A DNA stretch of 64,000 nt from Ascidia mentula (Eukaryota; Chordata; Ascidiacea; Phlebobranchia; Ascidiidae): assembly GCA_947561715.1 (NCBI GenBank), contig OX387203.1, positions 9,858,001 through 9,922,000 of the forward strand. Direction: 5' to 3'. A model generated the notes under the pieces. That model made no database searches. It had not been told where the DNA came from and saw nothing but the letters and a program-made list of their open reading frames with translations. Shown here piece after piece: positions 37,500 through 49,407 of the stretch (position 1 is the first letter of the stretch; each line of letters starts with the position of its first letter). Position numbers and translations under genes: made by a program.

Positions 37500-38264
37500 T
37501 TTCAAAAGCATTGAAGCCGTGTGCATAGAAGCGAAACCTCTTTAAAGTTCACTGTTCCGAATCATTTCATTTTGAAGTGTTCTGTTTTTCTCATGTTTAG
37601 GTTTGATGTAACTGGGCATAAATTCGAGGAAACCGCTTTGGCTGTTTACCTGCAAAAATCCAAAAATGCCCCTAAACATATATGTTTCCAATAGAAGTGA
37701 TTCTAGGACTAGCCTAGGTTATTGTGAAATGGTCCAAGACGCACTATCGTATGAATATATATATTTTGGGCAAATGTCCCCCGGGGTACATAAGTTGAAA
37801 TTGATGCCAAAAACTTTTTTACAGCAATACGTATTGCATGCGAATTTTCAGAGCAGAGACAGACAATATTCGATCACACATGGCACAACCTGTATCACAA
37901 GATACCTAAAAGGTTGCGGACATTTCAATTCACTATTTTTCGATGAAACAAAAAAGCGACTGAGAAAACTTAGGGGACACCCCGGGGGCAGTTGCCCTAA
38001 ATATTTTTATTCATTCATTAATGCGTTTTTGACCATTTCGCAATAACCTAACCCAGTCTTACAATCAATTGTATTCGAAACATACATGTTTTGAAGCTTT
38101 TTTAGATTTTAGCAGGGAAGCAGCCGAAGCACTTTCCTCGAATTTATGCCCATGTTCCATAAACCTAAACATGAGAAAAACAGAACACTTCAAAACGAAA
38201 TGATTCGGAACAGTGAACTTTAAAGAGGTTTAGCTTGTATGCACGCGGCTGCAAATAGTTTTGA
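37500..38264. repeat. Large fold-back (arms about 285 bp) upstream of collectin A
   Basis: The left arm (about 37500-37795) and right arm (about 37975-38264) are imperfect inverted copies. Paired landmarks include AACCTCTTTAAAGTTCACTG, GGGCATAAATTCGAGGAAA, AGGTTATTG and CCCCCGGGGT, each found in reverse complement in the other arm. The spacer is about 180 bases. The right arm ends about 280 bases before the collectin start codon. The same structure occurs in units B and C, and the right arm alone at the start of unit D. Confidence 0.8.
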
Positions 38265-38545
38265 CACGTCTGCAGTAGGCAAGAAATAAATTTCTCGCAG
38301 CAAGATATAACAATGCCGAACTGTAGACGAAATATATATATCAGAAACAAAATAACGACAAAAAGCACTTACTTGAAGAAGTGATTAAAGAATAGCGTAA
38401 AGGCATTATGACGTAACGAGAAAAAAACTTACAAACCAGATTTATTTGTGGTTTGTGTCGATTTGAACCTGGCCACGTTTAAATACCTGAAGAATTATTG
38501 TTGAAGGAACTTTCTAAGTTTTGTTTGTTTCAATATCAGCAAAAC

Positions 38546-41500
38546 ATGTCGAAAGTTTTTGGGATTCTGATAATCGCAATCTTTCTACAAGCAGCATCAC
38601 CTCAAAGTCACAACTCTGCGCCAATGGTGAGTTTGAACAAAAGTTGATTTAATCTTTTCAAAACGCAAATCCGAAAACTATCTGTACATTCTCGCCTCGA
38701 GCATGTTTGAGGTTTGAGCAAAGGTTCTATTTGCAACCACCAACAGCAGACCAGGAAGCGCACCGCAGATCTACAACAACAAGGAACAGACCGTGGTTTG
38801 TTACTCAAACGGATTTATGCCCATCACCAATGTTCACCCCGTTAGGAAAATATTAGCATCGTCAGCATTGTGAACGGTTTTGTGCAGTCGTTACCTAGTG
38901 TCGCGCCGAATACGGAAGTGTGCGCTATATTTGGTTAAGGCTGATTCCCACTGGCTAACGATACGACAACAATTGGGAAATACCCGCGCCTCGCCCGATT
39001 TCGCAAACCGTATCTGATACGACGCTGCGACGGCGCATGCACACTGGTACGATTGTACGTTGCGCAATTGCTTTGGTGTGTTTTATATGTAGTTCCAGTA
39101 AAGTTAAAAGTTCGCGTGCAAACCTTCTTCAAAGCATCTGGTTTATAGAGAAATAATTGATAGAGCTCCAAAACCACAATGTTGCTGCTTTCAAAATTTA
39201 TTCACGCTTCCAAAACACATGATCAACAACATGAAACAATTGTAAATAGCTTGCTGCTATTATTTTCACAAAACTTAATTTGTTGTTTTTTGAATATGTG
39301 GGTCCTTCCAGAACATGCTTTATGTGAAAAACAACCCAATTACAAGCCTAGTAAGTAGGTCACCTCATTACCAACTGCTTGAAAATACAATCTGTTGTTT
39401 TTTCTCTTCTGTAAACAATAAATTTGTCAATTTTATTAAGAACTAAAGGTGTTACTAGCAATACATATAAATATCTGACAATATTAAGTGCTTAAGCATC
39501 AAGTACAATCTAAATTATGGGTATTCTGCCAGCAATCACTGTTCCATAAAATAATTTATCTTTTTGAATGTATATATTTTTTTTAATTTATTTATTACTG
39601 ACAAACCACAAAAAGCTACTAACAGTACAATATTAAACATTATGTAACTTGAGCAAAACTGTATTCACATTCTGTGTCAAAAATTTTATCACAGGTATAT
39701 GCAATGGACAGTCAAATTCCTGATCCTAGTAATAGTGAATGGCTGTAGCAAAAGCATTTTTTGATAAACTACTGTTGCCACATGCTAACATCTTGTACAT
39801 ATTCACTCTTACATATATTTGGTCCTGTAGCGACATAATATGTTGTAAAGATGTACCGTCGCGGGTTGATTTGGTTTCAGTGCTTGTTACCTTTTTCTTG
39901 CGATTCTCTCACGTGTCATGTGTCACGCCATGTTCGCATCATTCGATTTACTTCGAATAAAGAGCAAGCACGCCACATTTTGGTGACCCCGAGCGTCAAG
40001 AAACGATATTTCTTGGACAATGCAGGATCAAGAAGAAGTACCACACACTGCTATTTGTTTGAAACTACCCACGTTCTGGACTGAACAACCCCGAGTGTGG
40101 TTTCAACAAACCGAAGCACAAGTAACGCTACGCAAAATATCTTGCGATAGAACGCAGTATTATTATGTGGTGTCAGCATTGGACCAACTAACAGCAAGCC
40201 GTCTTTTGGATCTACTTGAAAGTCCGCCTGAGCAGAACAAATACGCAGCAATCAAGGAACGCTTGCTTAGAACATTTGGACTTACGGAGTATGAAAGAGC
40301 TGCACGATTGCTTAACATTACCGAGCTTGGAGACCGATCACCATCGCAGCTCATGGATGAAATGTTGTCCCTGATGGCCGGTCATAAGCCATGTTTTTTT
40401 GTTTCACTACATTTTTCTTCGAACCTTGCCAGAAGAAATTCGGCTCGTGTTGACAAAAGAGACGTTGGTCGAACCAAGGCAATTAGCACAACGTGCCGAC
40501 GTACTTTGGAAGGCAAGAAACAGCGAGCAATTTTTCGTTTCAAAAGTCCGCAAGCGTGAGATGCCTTCAGCAAGACCTGCGCAGCAATCACGTAAGAACG
40601 GTTTCTGTTTTTTTCACCAACGCTTTGGCGACCGTGCCCTTAAATACCAGCAACCTTGTGCTTATCAGGAAAACTTAAAGGCCGGCCGTTGTTAACTGCA
40701 GCAGCGGCCAGCACAAGAACTTGTTTTTTCTATGGGACCGTAATTCACAACAAAAATTTTTGGTCGACACTGGAGCAGAAGTTAGCGTTTATCCGGCCTC
40801 CAGTAGGGAACGCTTGCGTCAATGCAACGACTTCAAGCTTATTGCCGCTAATGGGAGCGCCATTAAAACAGTTGGAACAAAAACAATTTCGCTCGATTTA
40901 GTAGCCGGCAAGTTTTCTTGGAAGTTTGTTTTAGCCCACGTGCCCAGGCCGCTTCTCGGAGCAGATTTCCTGCGCGCAAATTCCTTGCTTGTCGACCTGA
41001 GGCACAAATGCTTGTTAAACGCTCGTTCCTTTGCAAGTGCACCACTTCATTGTACCAATTACTCACCAATGCAACTCAACGCACTTTCGACAAGCAACAA
41101 CATTTACCCACAATTGCTAACGCAGTTTCCTTCCATAACTACTCCCAAGTTCTCCGCAGCAACGCCAAAACATCAGGTAGAACACTATATTCCAACTGAC
41201 GGTCCACCAGTTCACGCAAAAGCACGACGCTTGTCGCCAGAAAAATTGCAAATAGCAAAACGCGAGTTTTCTAAAATGTTGCAAGTGGGTATTATTCGCA
41301 GATCTTCCAGTCCATGGGCATCACCATGACATATGGTGCCGAAATCCTCCGGTGATTGGCGACCGTGTGGCGATTATCGCCGTCTGAATGCTGCCACAAT
41401 ACCAGACCGTTACAACATACCGCACATTCAGGACTTTAGTTCAAGGCTTGATGGAGCAAAAGTGTTTTCAAAAATTGATTTGGTGCGCGGATACCACCAG

Positions 41501-43426
41501 GTGCCAGTTGCTAAAACCGACATTCCAAAGACAGCCGTCATCACCCCCTTTGGTTTATTTGAGCCTTTTGGATTAAAGAACGCTGCTCAAGCTTTTCAAA
41601 GACTTATGGATTCTGTTTGTCAATCATTGGATTTTACCTTTGTTTACCTAGATGATATACTGGTTGCGAGTTCCTCGTTAAAGGTTCACCGCACACATCT
41701 CAAACAACTATTTCAACGACTTGCAGACAATGGCCTTGTCCTTAACGTGAATAAATGCGTTTTCGGAAAAACGCAAATTGATTTTCTGGGACATCGAATT
41801 GATTGCAACGGAGCTCAGCCACTTCCTGACAAAGTTTCAGAAATAATAATTAAAAACTTTCATTTGTAGTTTGATCACACATGAATCATCACAAAATTGT
41901 TGTAAATATCATAAAAAATGAGGAAATTTTTCAGAAATGAGGAAATGCAGAAGTAGTACCATATGCTGGGAGCTTGATTTTTCAGGTCTCGCTTCGGAAA
42001 AATAGGCTGATTGGCTGCGAAGCCTGTGAAAATTATGATCGTCTCTAAGAGCATTTTTAGGACATTCTTATAATTTTCGGCATAGAGCGTTAAAGAAGAC
42101 ATATGCATTTAGGCTCCACCGGGGCAGAATGGTCTACATAGGTCAGATGGTCGCAAAGGGAATAAAGGAGATTCGGTTTCAAGATCAATCATCACAAACC
42201 TTAAACGTGAGAAATCTTGACGTGAAAACTTCGTTGAAATCAAACCTTTTTTGTTTTATTCAGGTCGTGTAAGAAACCTGGAGTTGGGTAAGTCGTAAAG
42301 AAATTGCATGATGGCAATTCTTACCATTGTTTGTGGACAGAAATTGCATAAAAAACATTTTGAAAAACATGTATATCTAAGCCTTGCATTAAGGACCAAA
42401 TGCATTTACTAAGCATACAAAAAATGCACACATTTTTTTCTGCATGTGGGAAGTAATCTTTTAAAAAATCTCACGATCGATGCGAATAATTAGACAGACA
42501 AAGAGAAAATTTTACAGATGAGCATTGGACTGGAAGTTTTACTGCAACAAACGGATATCGCTACAAGATCGTAACTCACAGACCTGGCTACGAACATGGG
42601 AGATTGAAATGCTTAAACATGGGTGGACGGGTTGCTTCCGTTGGAATGAGAATTGAGCCTGTCTACAGGTTTCTACTTGTAAAATAACGTAAACATTCAT
42701 TGAACATGCTGACGGTAGTGAACAATATTTCGACCTAATATATACGTCGTCAGTGCATCTGGTGACTGTGGCACTGGATTAGCCGGTAAACCAGCCACGG
42801 ACAGATTCTTACACTTTGTGGTGGTGTACGATCCGTTCCTCATAACTAGGTGGTGAATAACAGAGACGAACTAAGTGAAGGGCACAATGGCTAAACTAAA
42901 CTATACTTGTGAAAAAAAACATAATATATCGGCGAGCTGCAGACAGTGTGTGTACACGCACTGTTTTTGACCTGTAAACTATGTTTGGCAAACAGTAATG
43001 CTAAAGGATCGGGTGTAATCCAAATCATATAAACAAACATTAAATTTCAATAAACAGTAAGTCTTATATAATTGGCGACTCGATATTAAAATAAAAGGCG
43101 ATATTTTCCGCGTTAAATAAATTTGTTATCAAGAAGATAAAAAAATAAAACCCTTTAAAAGGAAATAAAAATAACTCATCGTTCATTTTAGGAGTGTGAT
43201 TGCCCACTACGGGAGTCAACTTGACTTTACGGCCATTGGTCTAACTGACATCATAACTGAAGGAAGTTTTGTGTGGGAGGATGGGATTCCACTTCTAGGA
43301 TTTACAAACTGGTATAGAGGTGAACCGAACAGTCAAGGAAATGAAGATTGTGTTATTCTGGATGATAACGCATGGCATGATTATGGTTGTTCACTTATTT
43401 CTAAGACTCTTTGTGAACTTGTGTAG
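38546..43426 (+). CDS. Collectin-like C-type lectin, copy A
   Basis: Exons 38546-38626, 42113-42206, 42264-42287, 42518-42668 and 43192-43426 agree in phase (194 codons). Exon 1 encodes a signal peptide ([17 protein letters not shown]). Exon 2 is a short collagen region ([15 protein letters not shown]) in which two expected glycines are changed. Exon 3 adds a short heptad-like neck (RRVRNLE). Exons 4-5 form the C-type lectin domain ([25 protein letters not shown] at the sugar/Ca site; [13 protein letters not shown]) with the four conserved cysteines. EPN predicts mannose-type binding; the usual WND Ca ligand triplet reads WHD. Compared with copy C, the N-terminal Cys region and first collagen stretch are deleted in frame. 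Intron 1 holds a 2.7-kb Gypsy fossil. It would be a secreted immune lectin acting through trimers. Whether this reduced copy still trimerises is uncertain. Confidence 0.8.
39195..41944 (+). mobile_element. Ty3/Gypsy LTR retrotransposon fossil in intron 1 of collectin A
   Basis: Absent from the matching introns of units B and C, so inserted after duplication. A candidate 5' LTR (about 39826-39977, TGTAGC...CCACA) is followed by a primer-site-like TGGTGACCCCGAG, a gag region (about 40020-40560), a protease region around 40740-41000 and a reverse-transcriptase region (about 41100-41865) with the YxDD-box motif. RNase H, integrase and a 3' LTR are not seen, so it is a 3'-truncated copy. It is broken, with a few interruptions. 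The first 600 bases of the inserted segment are unassigned. Confidence 0.8.
41965..42035 (+). mobile_element. SINE body in intron 1 of collectin A
   Basis: GGGAGCTTGATTTTTCAGGTC through GCTGCGAAGCCTGTGAA matches the body at 1396-1495. It is shared with units B and C, so the insertion predates the duplication. Confidence 0.65.
42705..42973 (-). ncRNA. Pair of hammerhead-type motifs in intron 4 of collectin A
   Basis: On the minus strand, 42759-42705 reads GATGCA, CTGACGA (position 7 of the core is freely variable), a weak stem II ending GGTC, GAAA, and a CCGTC cleavage triplet with GCAT complementary to the left flank. On the same strand, 42973-42935 is a second 3' half: GGTC, an A-rich core remnant, stem III CAGTG/CACTG, triplet GTC and TGCAGCTC. 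The spacing of about 210 bases in the same orientation resembles a dimeric retrozyme. Stem III of the first motif is short, so activity is doubtful. Confidence 0.45.
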
Positions 43427-43498
43427 TTGTAAATAGTTTAACGAATCGCTGCTACCATTGTAAAAGAAATTTTATAACATTAGAGTAATCGAAATATA

Positions 43499-43504
43499 AA
43501 TAAA
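43499..43504 (+). terminator. Polyadenylation signal of collectin A
   Basis: AATAAA lies 73 bases after the stop codon. The equivalent position in unit B reads AATCAA, and unit C has no clear match. Confidence 0.5.
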
Positions 43505-45238
43505 TACGGGCTTAGCTTTGATTAACAACTTTGATACAAACTTTAAAATGAGTTGATTTGTGAACTGTGGTGTTATTAAATTTTGAACAATGATTGTTTT
43601 TTTAAAGTGACATTCAAAATAACTGTTGCCTATAGTTGCTTTTGCATTGTATAGTATCTCTTAAACCGACCGAGTAATTGGACTGCTTTTCCTATATATT
43701 TTGAACTGAATGTGCTATTAATTACATTGGGGTGTCGTTCTTATAGCTTGTGTAAGTTACTAACCTTTATATTTCATTGACCAACAAATAACAGAGTTGG
43801 TCTTCACGCAATTATTAAGCTTGTACATCATTGGTGCCACTCTGCACAATCTGCATAAAACCATTAATTAAGATCCATTTTTACTGATAATACGCAATGT
43901 TCGAATAAAGGGTCAGCTAGAGCATTTTCCCAGCCAGAATGTATATAAATGAGAGATGAAACTATCTTAAAACCACAAAAAGCTCTTCTGCGATTTATAA
44001 GTTAGTTTAACGAGAATCACGATGTCTAAAAACACACGAAACCATATTAAACCGCCTGAAATCTTTGTTTTTCATTTCATTTATGCTCATTTAAATGCAA
44101 AATTGATCGTCGCACATCACTAATACTTTTCACCATGAAACTAACCTTAAAATAAACAAAAAGCAGGATATTTTCCAAGTGTTTTCACCAAATTATCAAC
44201 GACCTACTGACCAACTGACCAATAACCCCAAAATCACTTCAAAACTGTATGAAATCAGGTAGATGTATTTACATAATTCACACATTCATCGACTGTCATT
44301 AAATGTTTGATCTTTTCGAAAACCGGTCGTTTCAAAAACAGTTTCAAGAAGACACGTTTTTTGCAACACCGTGATCAGAATTGAACCGAAGTTATGTCGT
44401 AGTGTCATTGTACTTTACTGCCCACTAGCGGATGCTAGTTTTAATAAATATATCCGCATATTTCGTCAAAGATCTTGCAGAGTAAAAAATATTCGATTTG
44501 CAAGAAAAAAAAAATTGGCTAAACTTAACGTTGATGTACCTACGTTTCGGAAGCGTTATTGTGCTGCAAATAAACACGTATCATGCAAAGATTTTTCATG
44601 AGTGATAGTTGCTTATCACGTAACTGAGGTGAAACAATAATATAAATATTGTCAAGTTTTGCGTCACAGAGCTGTTTCTGTACAAAGAACGCAAATAATT
44701 TGCCCCAAGGCCAACGTCTGCCCTCGCCCTGAACTTTAAGCACCGGCATACAATCATTCTAACCTTGGGATATTTTACAAACGTTCGTGCTCTGCGTCAT
44801 TCAAATAACACTGGATGTTTTCACAGAAAGCAAACCAGAAAATTCTGCTCACCTAATCTACATCCTTGCCAATAAGCAAAACAAATTCTTATTTTATTGT
44901 CTATTTTCTTAAATTGACTGGAAATATTAATCACTCACAGAAGTTTATTATTTTAACCTGCTTCAATGTTGTATATCGAAGAACAATTAACTGCATTTTG
45001 GAAAGGGGCGATTTCTACCTTTTCGTGATATAATGATAGCGATTTTAGGGCACCGGTGCTAGATATCCATGTTTTGCGCCAGTAAACGTACATAAGTGAT
45101 ATAAACGCAAACAATCGACAACCTTTTTCCACCCTATTTCCAAGACCTGTCAGAAAGTGTACAAATTACGTATTGAGCACAAATGCGATAGCACTGTTCA
45201 AACACTATTTATCTTGTGTTTCATCATTGCTGTTTCAG

Positions 45239-45449
45239 GCTGAAAACCATTCAAGCATCTTTGGACAAGCAGCACGACCTCTTGCGGTTAATCGTTCAGA
45301 AAATGGAAATCCGCTCGGAAGCGGAAGACCAAGATGAGGGCACCACTCCGTCACGTTACGGCTCACCTCCAGGAATTTATTCAGCGCTTCCCGGACATTC
45401 GGGAAGTAAATTGATGGCGTTGAGGGCCTTAAAATCACTAAAACCATGA
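45239..45449 (+). CDS. Duplicated TRPA1 terminal exon (copy B)
   Basis: It is an intact copy of TRPA1 exon 26 with its 3' splice site (CTGTTTCAG) and stop codon. It encodes 70 residues differing from the proximal exon essentially by LKSLKP instead of LKALKP. The phase would fit exon 25. It could serve as an alternative terminal exon if splicing skipped 7 kb and collectin A; otherwise it is a promoterless relic. Confidence 0.55.
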
Positions 45450-46197
45450 GACATTTGTAATGATATTGGGGTCTAAATTTTGTACAGAATTCTTTGCACT
45501 AAATTCGTTTCGTGTTGTGTAAAACATGTGTTTTACACTTTTGCCTAAATATCGTCTGTTTTCTGTCATAAATTGTGATAATTAACTTGATTTGTTCGTG
45601 ACCTCATCTCATCCCTAAAACCACCTCAAATTCTCCCACTTTGTGGTAATTTTCCAAAATATGTATTGTGCCAGTTTCAAAGGACGATTTTTCTGTATTG
45701 ACCGCCAAATAGTTTGTGTTCCATGATTGGACGTACGTCACTTTTTGTCAACTATTATTGAAATGTGTTGTATTTCACTGTAACCACTCCTTCTCTTATT
45801 CAACACCCTTTCTTTGTTCGGTGCCTTCATTTCTTTACCTATCTCAGTTAATCTGACAATGTCTATTTTATGCCATCTTTAAGCAGTTACAAATGCAAAG
45901 AAATAACCTTCGAACCATGAATAGCCATTTTACTTGTGATTAATTGACGATGTTTCTTGTCACCAATAAATGTTGTTTTTGTGACACTATCTTTTCAGCT
46001 GGAATAGCGCCTTTATAATAATTCGCTTTTTATAATCTTGGTCTATCCCTATCCAGGAAAATTTAATTGGGATGACAATATTGAATACTTAACATCTTAC
46101 AACGCAAGAAGTGCTTTTCGCTTAGCAAGGCAGGATCGCAGGTCCTTTGTATTTGGCGATCTCGACTCTCGCAGTTCGTTTACAAGGTTCACTGGCA

Positions 46198-46950
46198 TTT
46201 CAAAACCATTGCAGTCGCGTGCATAGAAGCAAGACCTCTTTAAAGTTCATTGTTCCGATTCATTTCATTTTTAAATGTTCTGTTTTTACTTAGTTTAGGT
46301 TTGATGTAACTGGGCATAAATTCGAGGAAACCGCTTTGGCTGTTTACCTGCAAAAATCCAAAAATGCCCCTAAATATATATGTTTGCAATAGAATTGATT
46401 CTAGGACTAGCCTAGGTTATTGTGAAATGGTCCAAGACGCACTATCGTATGAATATATATATTTTGGGCAAATGTCCCCCGGGGTACATTAGTCGAAATT
46501 GTTGCCCAAAACTTTTTTACAGCAGTACGTATTGCATGTGAGTTTTCAGAGCAGAGACAGGCAAAATTTGATCAAAGATGACACAACTTGTATGACAAGA
46601 TACTTAAAAGGTTGCGGACATTTCAATTCACTATTTTTCGATGAAACAAAAAAGCGAATGAGTAAACTTAGGGGACACCCCGGGGGCATTTGCCCTAAAT
46701 ATTTTTATTCATTCATTAAATGCGTTTTGGACCATTTTGCAATAACCTAGCCCAGTCTTAGAATCAATTCTATTGCAAACATACATGTTTTGGAGCATTT
46801 TTAGATTTTAGCAGGCAAGCAGCCGATGCGCTTTCCTCGAATTTATGTCCATGTTCATGAGAAAAACAGAACACTTCAAAACGAAATGATTCGGAACAGT
46901 GAACTTTAAGAGGTTTAGCTTGTATGCACGCGGCTGCAAATAGTTTTGAC
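46198..46950. repeat. Large fold-back upstream of collectin B
   Basis: This is the unit B counterpart of 37500-38264, with the same arm landmarks. The right arm lacks a few bases near 46855 (the CCTAAAC after CATGTTC). Confidence 0.75.
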
Positions 46951-47230
46951 ACGTCTGCAGTAGGCAAGAAATAAATTACTCGCAGCAAGATATAACGATG
47001 CCGAACTGTAGACGAAATGTATTTATCAGAAACAAAATAACGACAAAAAGCACTTACTTGAAGAAGTGATTAAAGAATAGCGTAAAGGCATTATGACGTA
47101 ACGAGAAAAAAACTTACAAACCAGATTTATTTGTGGTTTGTGTCGATTTGAATCTGGCCACGTTTAAATACCTGAAGAATTATTGTTAAAGGAACTTTCT
47201 AAGTTTTGTTTGTTTCAATATCAGCAAAAC

Positions 47231-49407
47231 ATGTCGAAAGTTTTTGGGATTCTGATAATCGCAATCTTTCTACAAGCAGCATCACCTCAAAGTCACAACT
47301 CTGCGCCAATGGTGAGTTTGAACAAAAGTTGACTTAATCTTTTCAAAACGCAAATCCGAAAACTATCTGTACATTCTCGTCCCGAGCTTGTTTGAGGTTT
47401 GAGCAAAGGTTCTATTTGCAACCACCAACAGCAGACCCGGTAGCGCACCGCAGATCTACAACAACAAGGAACAGGCCGTGGTTTGTTACTCAAACGGATT
47501 TATGCCCATCACCAATGTTCACCCCGTTAGGAAAATATTAGCAGCGTCAGCATTGTGAATAGTTTTGTGCAGTCGTTACCTAGTGTCGCGCCGAATACGG
47601 AAGTGTGCGCTATATTTGGTTAAGGCTGATTCCCACTGGCTAACGATACGACAACAATTGGGAAATACCCGCGCCTCGCCCGATTTCGCAAACCGTCTCT
47701 GATACGACGCTGTGACGGCGCATGCACACTGGTACGATTGTACGTTGCGCAAGTGCTTCGGTGTATTTTATATGTAGTTCCAGTAAAGTTAAAAGTTCGC
47801 GTGCAAACCTTCTTCAAAGCATCTGGTTTATAGAGAAATAATTGATAGAGCTCCAAAACCACAATGTTGCTGCATTCAAAATACCTTAGACATACAAATT
47901 CTACATCGTCTCTAAGACAATGCAGAAGTAGTACCATATGCTGGGAGCTTGATTTTTCAGGTCTCGCTTCGGAAAAATGGGCTGATTGGCTGCGAAGCCT
48001 GTGAACCTTATGATCGTCTCTAAGAGCATTTTTTAGGACATTCTCATAATTTTCGGCATAGAGCGTTAAAGAAGACATATGCATTTAGGGTCCACCGTGG
48101 CAGAATGGTCGACATGGGTCAGATGGTCGCAAAGGGAATAAAGGAGATTCGGTTTCAAGATCAATCATCGCAAACCTTATACGTGAGAAATCTTGACGTG
48201 AAAACTTCGTTGAAATCAAACCTTTTTTGTTTTATTCAGGTCGTATAAGAAACCTGGAGTCGGGTAAGTCGTAAAGAAGTTGCATGATGGCAATTCTTAC
48301 CATTGTTTGTGGACAGAAATTGCATAAAAAAACATTTTGAAAAACATGAATATCAAAGCCTAGCATTAAGGACCAAATGCATTTACTAAGCATACAAAAA
48401 AGCACACATTTTTTTCTGCATGTGGAAAGATAATCTTTTAAAAAATCTCACGATCGATGCGAATAATTAGGCAGACAAAGAGAAAATTTTACAGATGAGC
48501 ATTGGACTGGAAGTTTTACTGCAACAAACGGATATCGCTACAAGATCGTAACTCACAGACCTGGCTACGAACATGGGAGATTGAAATGCTTAAAAATGGG
48601 TGGACGGGTTGCTTCCGTTGGGATGAGAAATGAGGATGCCTGCAGGTTTCTTCTTGTGAAATAACGTTAACATTCATTGAACTGCTGACGGTAGCAATAT
48701 TTCGACCTAATATATACGTCGTCAGTGCATCTGGTGACTGTGGCACTGGATTAGCTGGTAAACCAGCCACGGACAGATTCTTACACTTTGTGGTGGTGTA
48801 CGATCCGTTCCTCATAACTAGGTGGTGAATAACAGAGACGAACTAAGTGAAGGGCACAATGGCTAAACTAAACTATACTTGCGCAAAAAAACATAATATA
48901 TTGGCGAGCTGCAGACAGTGTGTGTACACGCACTGTTTTCGACCTGTAAACTATGTTTTGCAAACAATAATGCTAAAGGATCGGGTGTCACCAAAATCAT
49001 ATAAACAAACATTAAATTTTAATAAACAGTAAGTCTTATATAATTGGCGATTCGATATTAAAATAAAAGGCGATATTTTCCGCATTAAATAAATTTGTTA
49101 TCAAGAAGCTAAAAAAATAAAACCATTTAAAAGTAAATAAAAATAACTCATCGTTCATTTTAGGAGTGTGATTGCCCACTACGGGAGTCAACTTGACTTT
49201 ACGGCCATTGGTCTAACTGACGTCATAAATGAAGGAAGTTTTGTGTGGGAGGATGGGATTCCACTTAGTCTAGGATGGACAAACTGGTATAGAGGTGAAC
49301 CGAACAGTCAAGGAAATGAAGATTGTGTTATTCTGGATGATAACGCTTGGCATGAATATGGTTGTTCACTTATTTCTAAGACTCTTTGTGAACTTGCGTC
49401 GTTGTAA
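47231..49407 (+). CDS. Collectin-like C-type lectin, copy B
   Basis: Exons 47231-47311, 48089-48182, 48240-48263, 48495-48645 and 49164-49407 agree in phase (197 codons). It has the same signal peptide as copy A and shares the in-frame deletion that joins QSHNSA directly to PM, removing the N-terminal cysteines and first collagen segment. The collagen stretch is [20 protein letters not shown], with Trp for one glycine. The lectin domain keeps [22 protein letters not shown] and [19 protein letters not shown] predicts mannose specificity, and WHE replaces WND. An extra cysteine (NEDACR) appears at the end of exon 4, which could alter disulphides or be a decay mark. It is expected to be a secreted sugar-binding protein, and less likely than copy C to form regular collagen trimers. 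Confidence 0.8.
47918..48011 (+). mobile_element. SINE copy with target duplication, collectin B intron 1
   Basis: A SINE body is flanked by ATCGTCTCTAAG on both sides (about 47906-47917 and 48012-48023), a 12-bp target duplication. The same flanks are visible in unit C. Confidence 0.65.
48683..48945 (-). ncRNA. Pair of hammerhead-type motifs in intron 4 of collectin B
   Basis: This is the counterpart of 42705-42973. The distal half at 48906-48945 keeps GGTCGAAAA, stem III CAGTG/CACTG, triplet GTC and TGCAGCTC on the minus strand. The proximal motif keeps CTGACGA, GGTCGAAA and CCGTC. Confidence 0.4.

Larger units (their letters stand above)
35910..44597 (+). repeat. Tandem segmental duplication, unit A
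   Basis: It begins at CATGAGTGATA in the last TRPA1 intron and contains exon 26, its 3' UTR, the fold-back, collectin A and a tail from about 44250. It is highly similar to units B and C. Compared with them it has gained a Gypsy insertion (about 39.2-41.9 kb) and lost about 2.5 kb holding the vWA gene: sequence matching B up to about 50165 jumps at 44250 to sequence matching B from about 52667. Confidence 0.85.

Noticed and set aside
37666-38046. A coding gene between TRPA1 and collectin A (also 46499-46750 and 54043-54261)
   Set aside because: The open frames lie in the centre and right arm of the fold-back repeat; lengths and starts differ between units and no domain is visible. Conservation is explained by recent duplication.
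38935-39177. Minus-strand open frames shared by collectin introns A and B (also within 47620-48084)
   Set aside because: Intronic, with no domain and no splice context; similarity is due to duplication.
48516-48815. A 99-codon minus-strand open frame over collectin B exon 4
   Set aside because: It is the shadow of the lectin exon and the following intron; it is not open in the other units.
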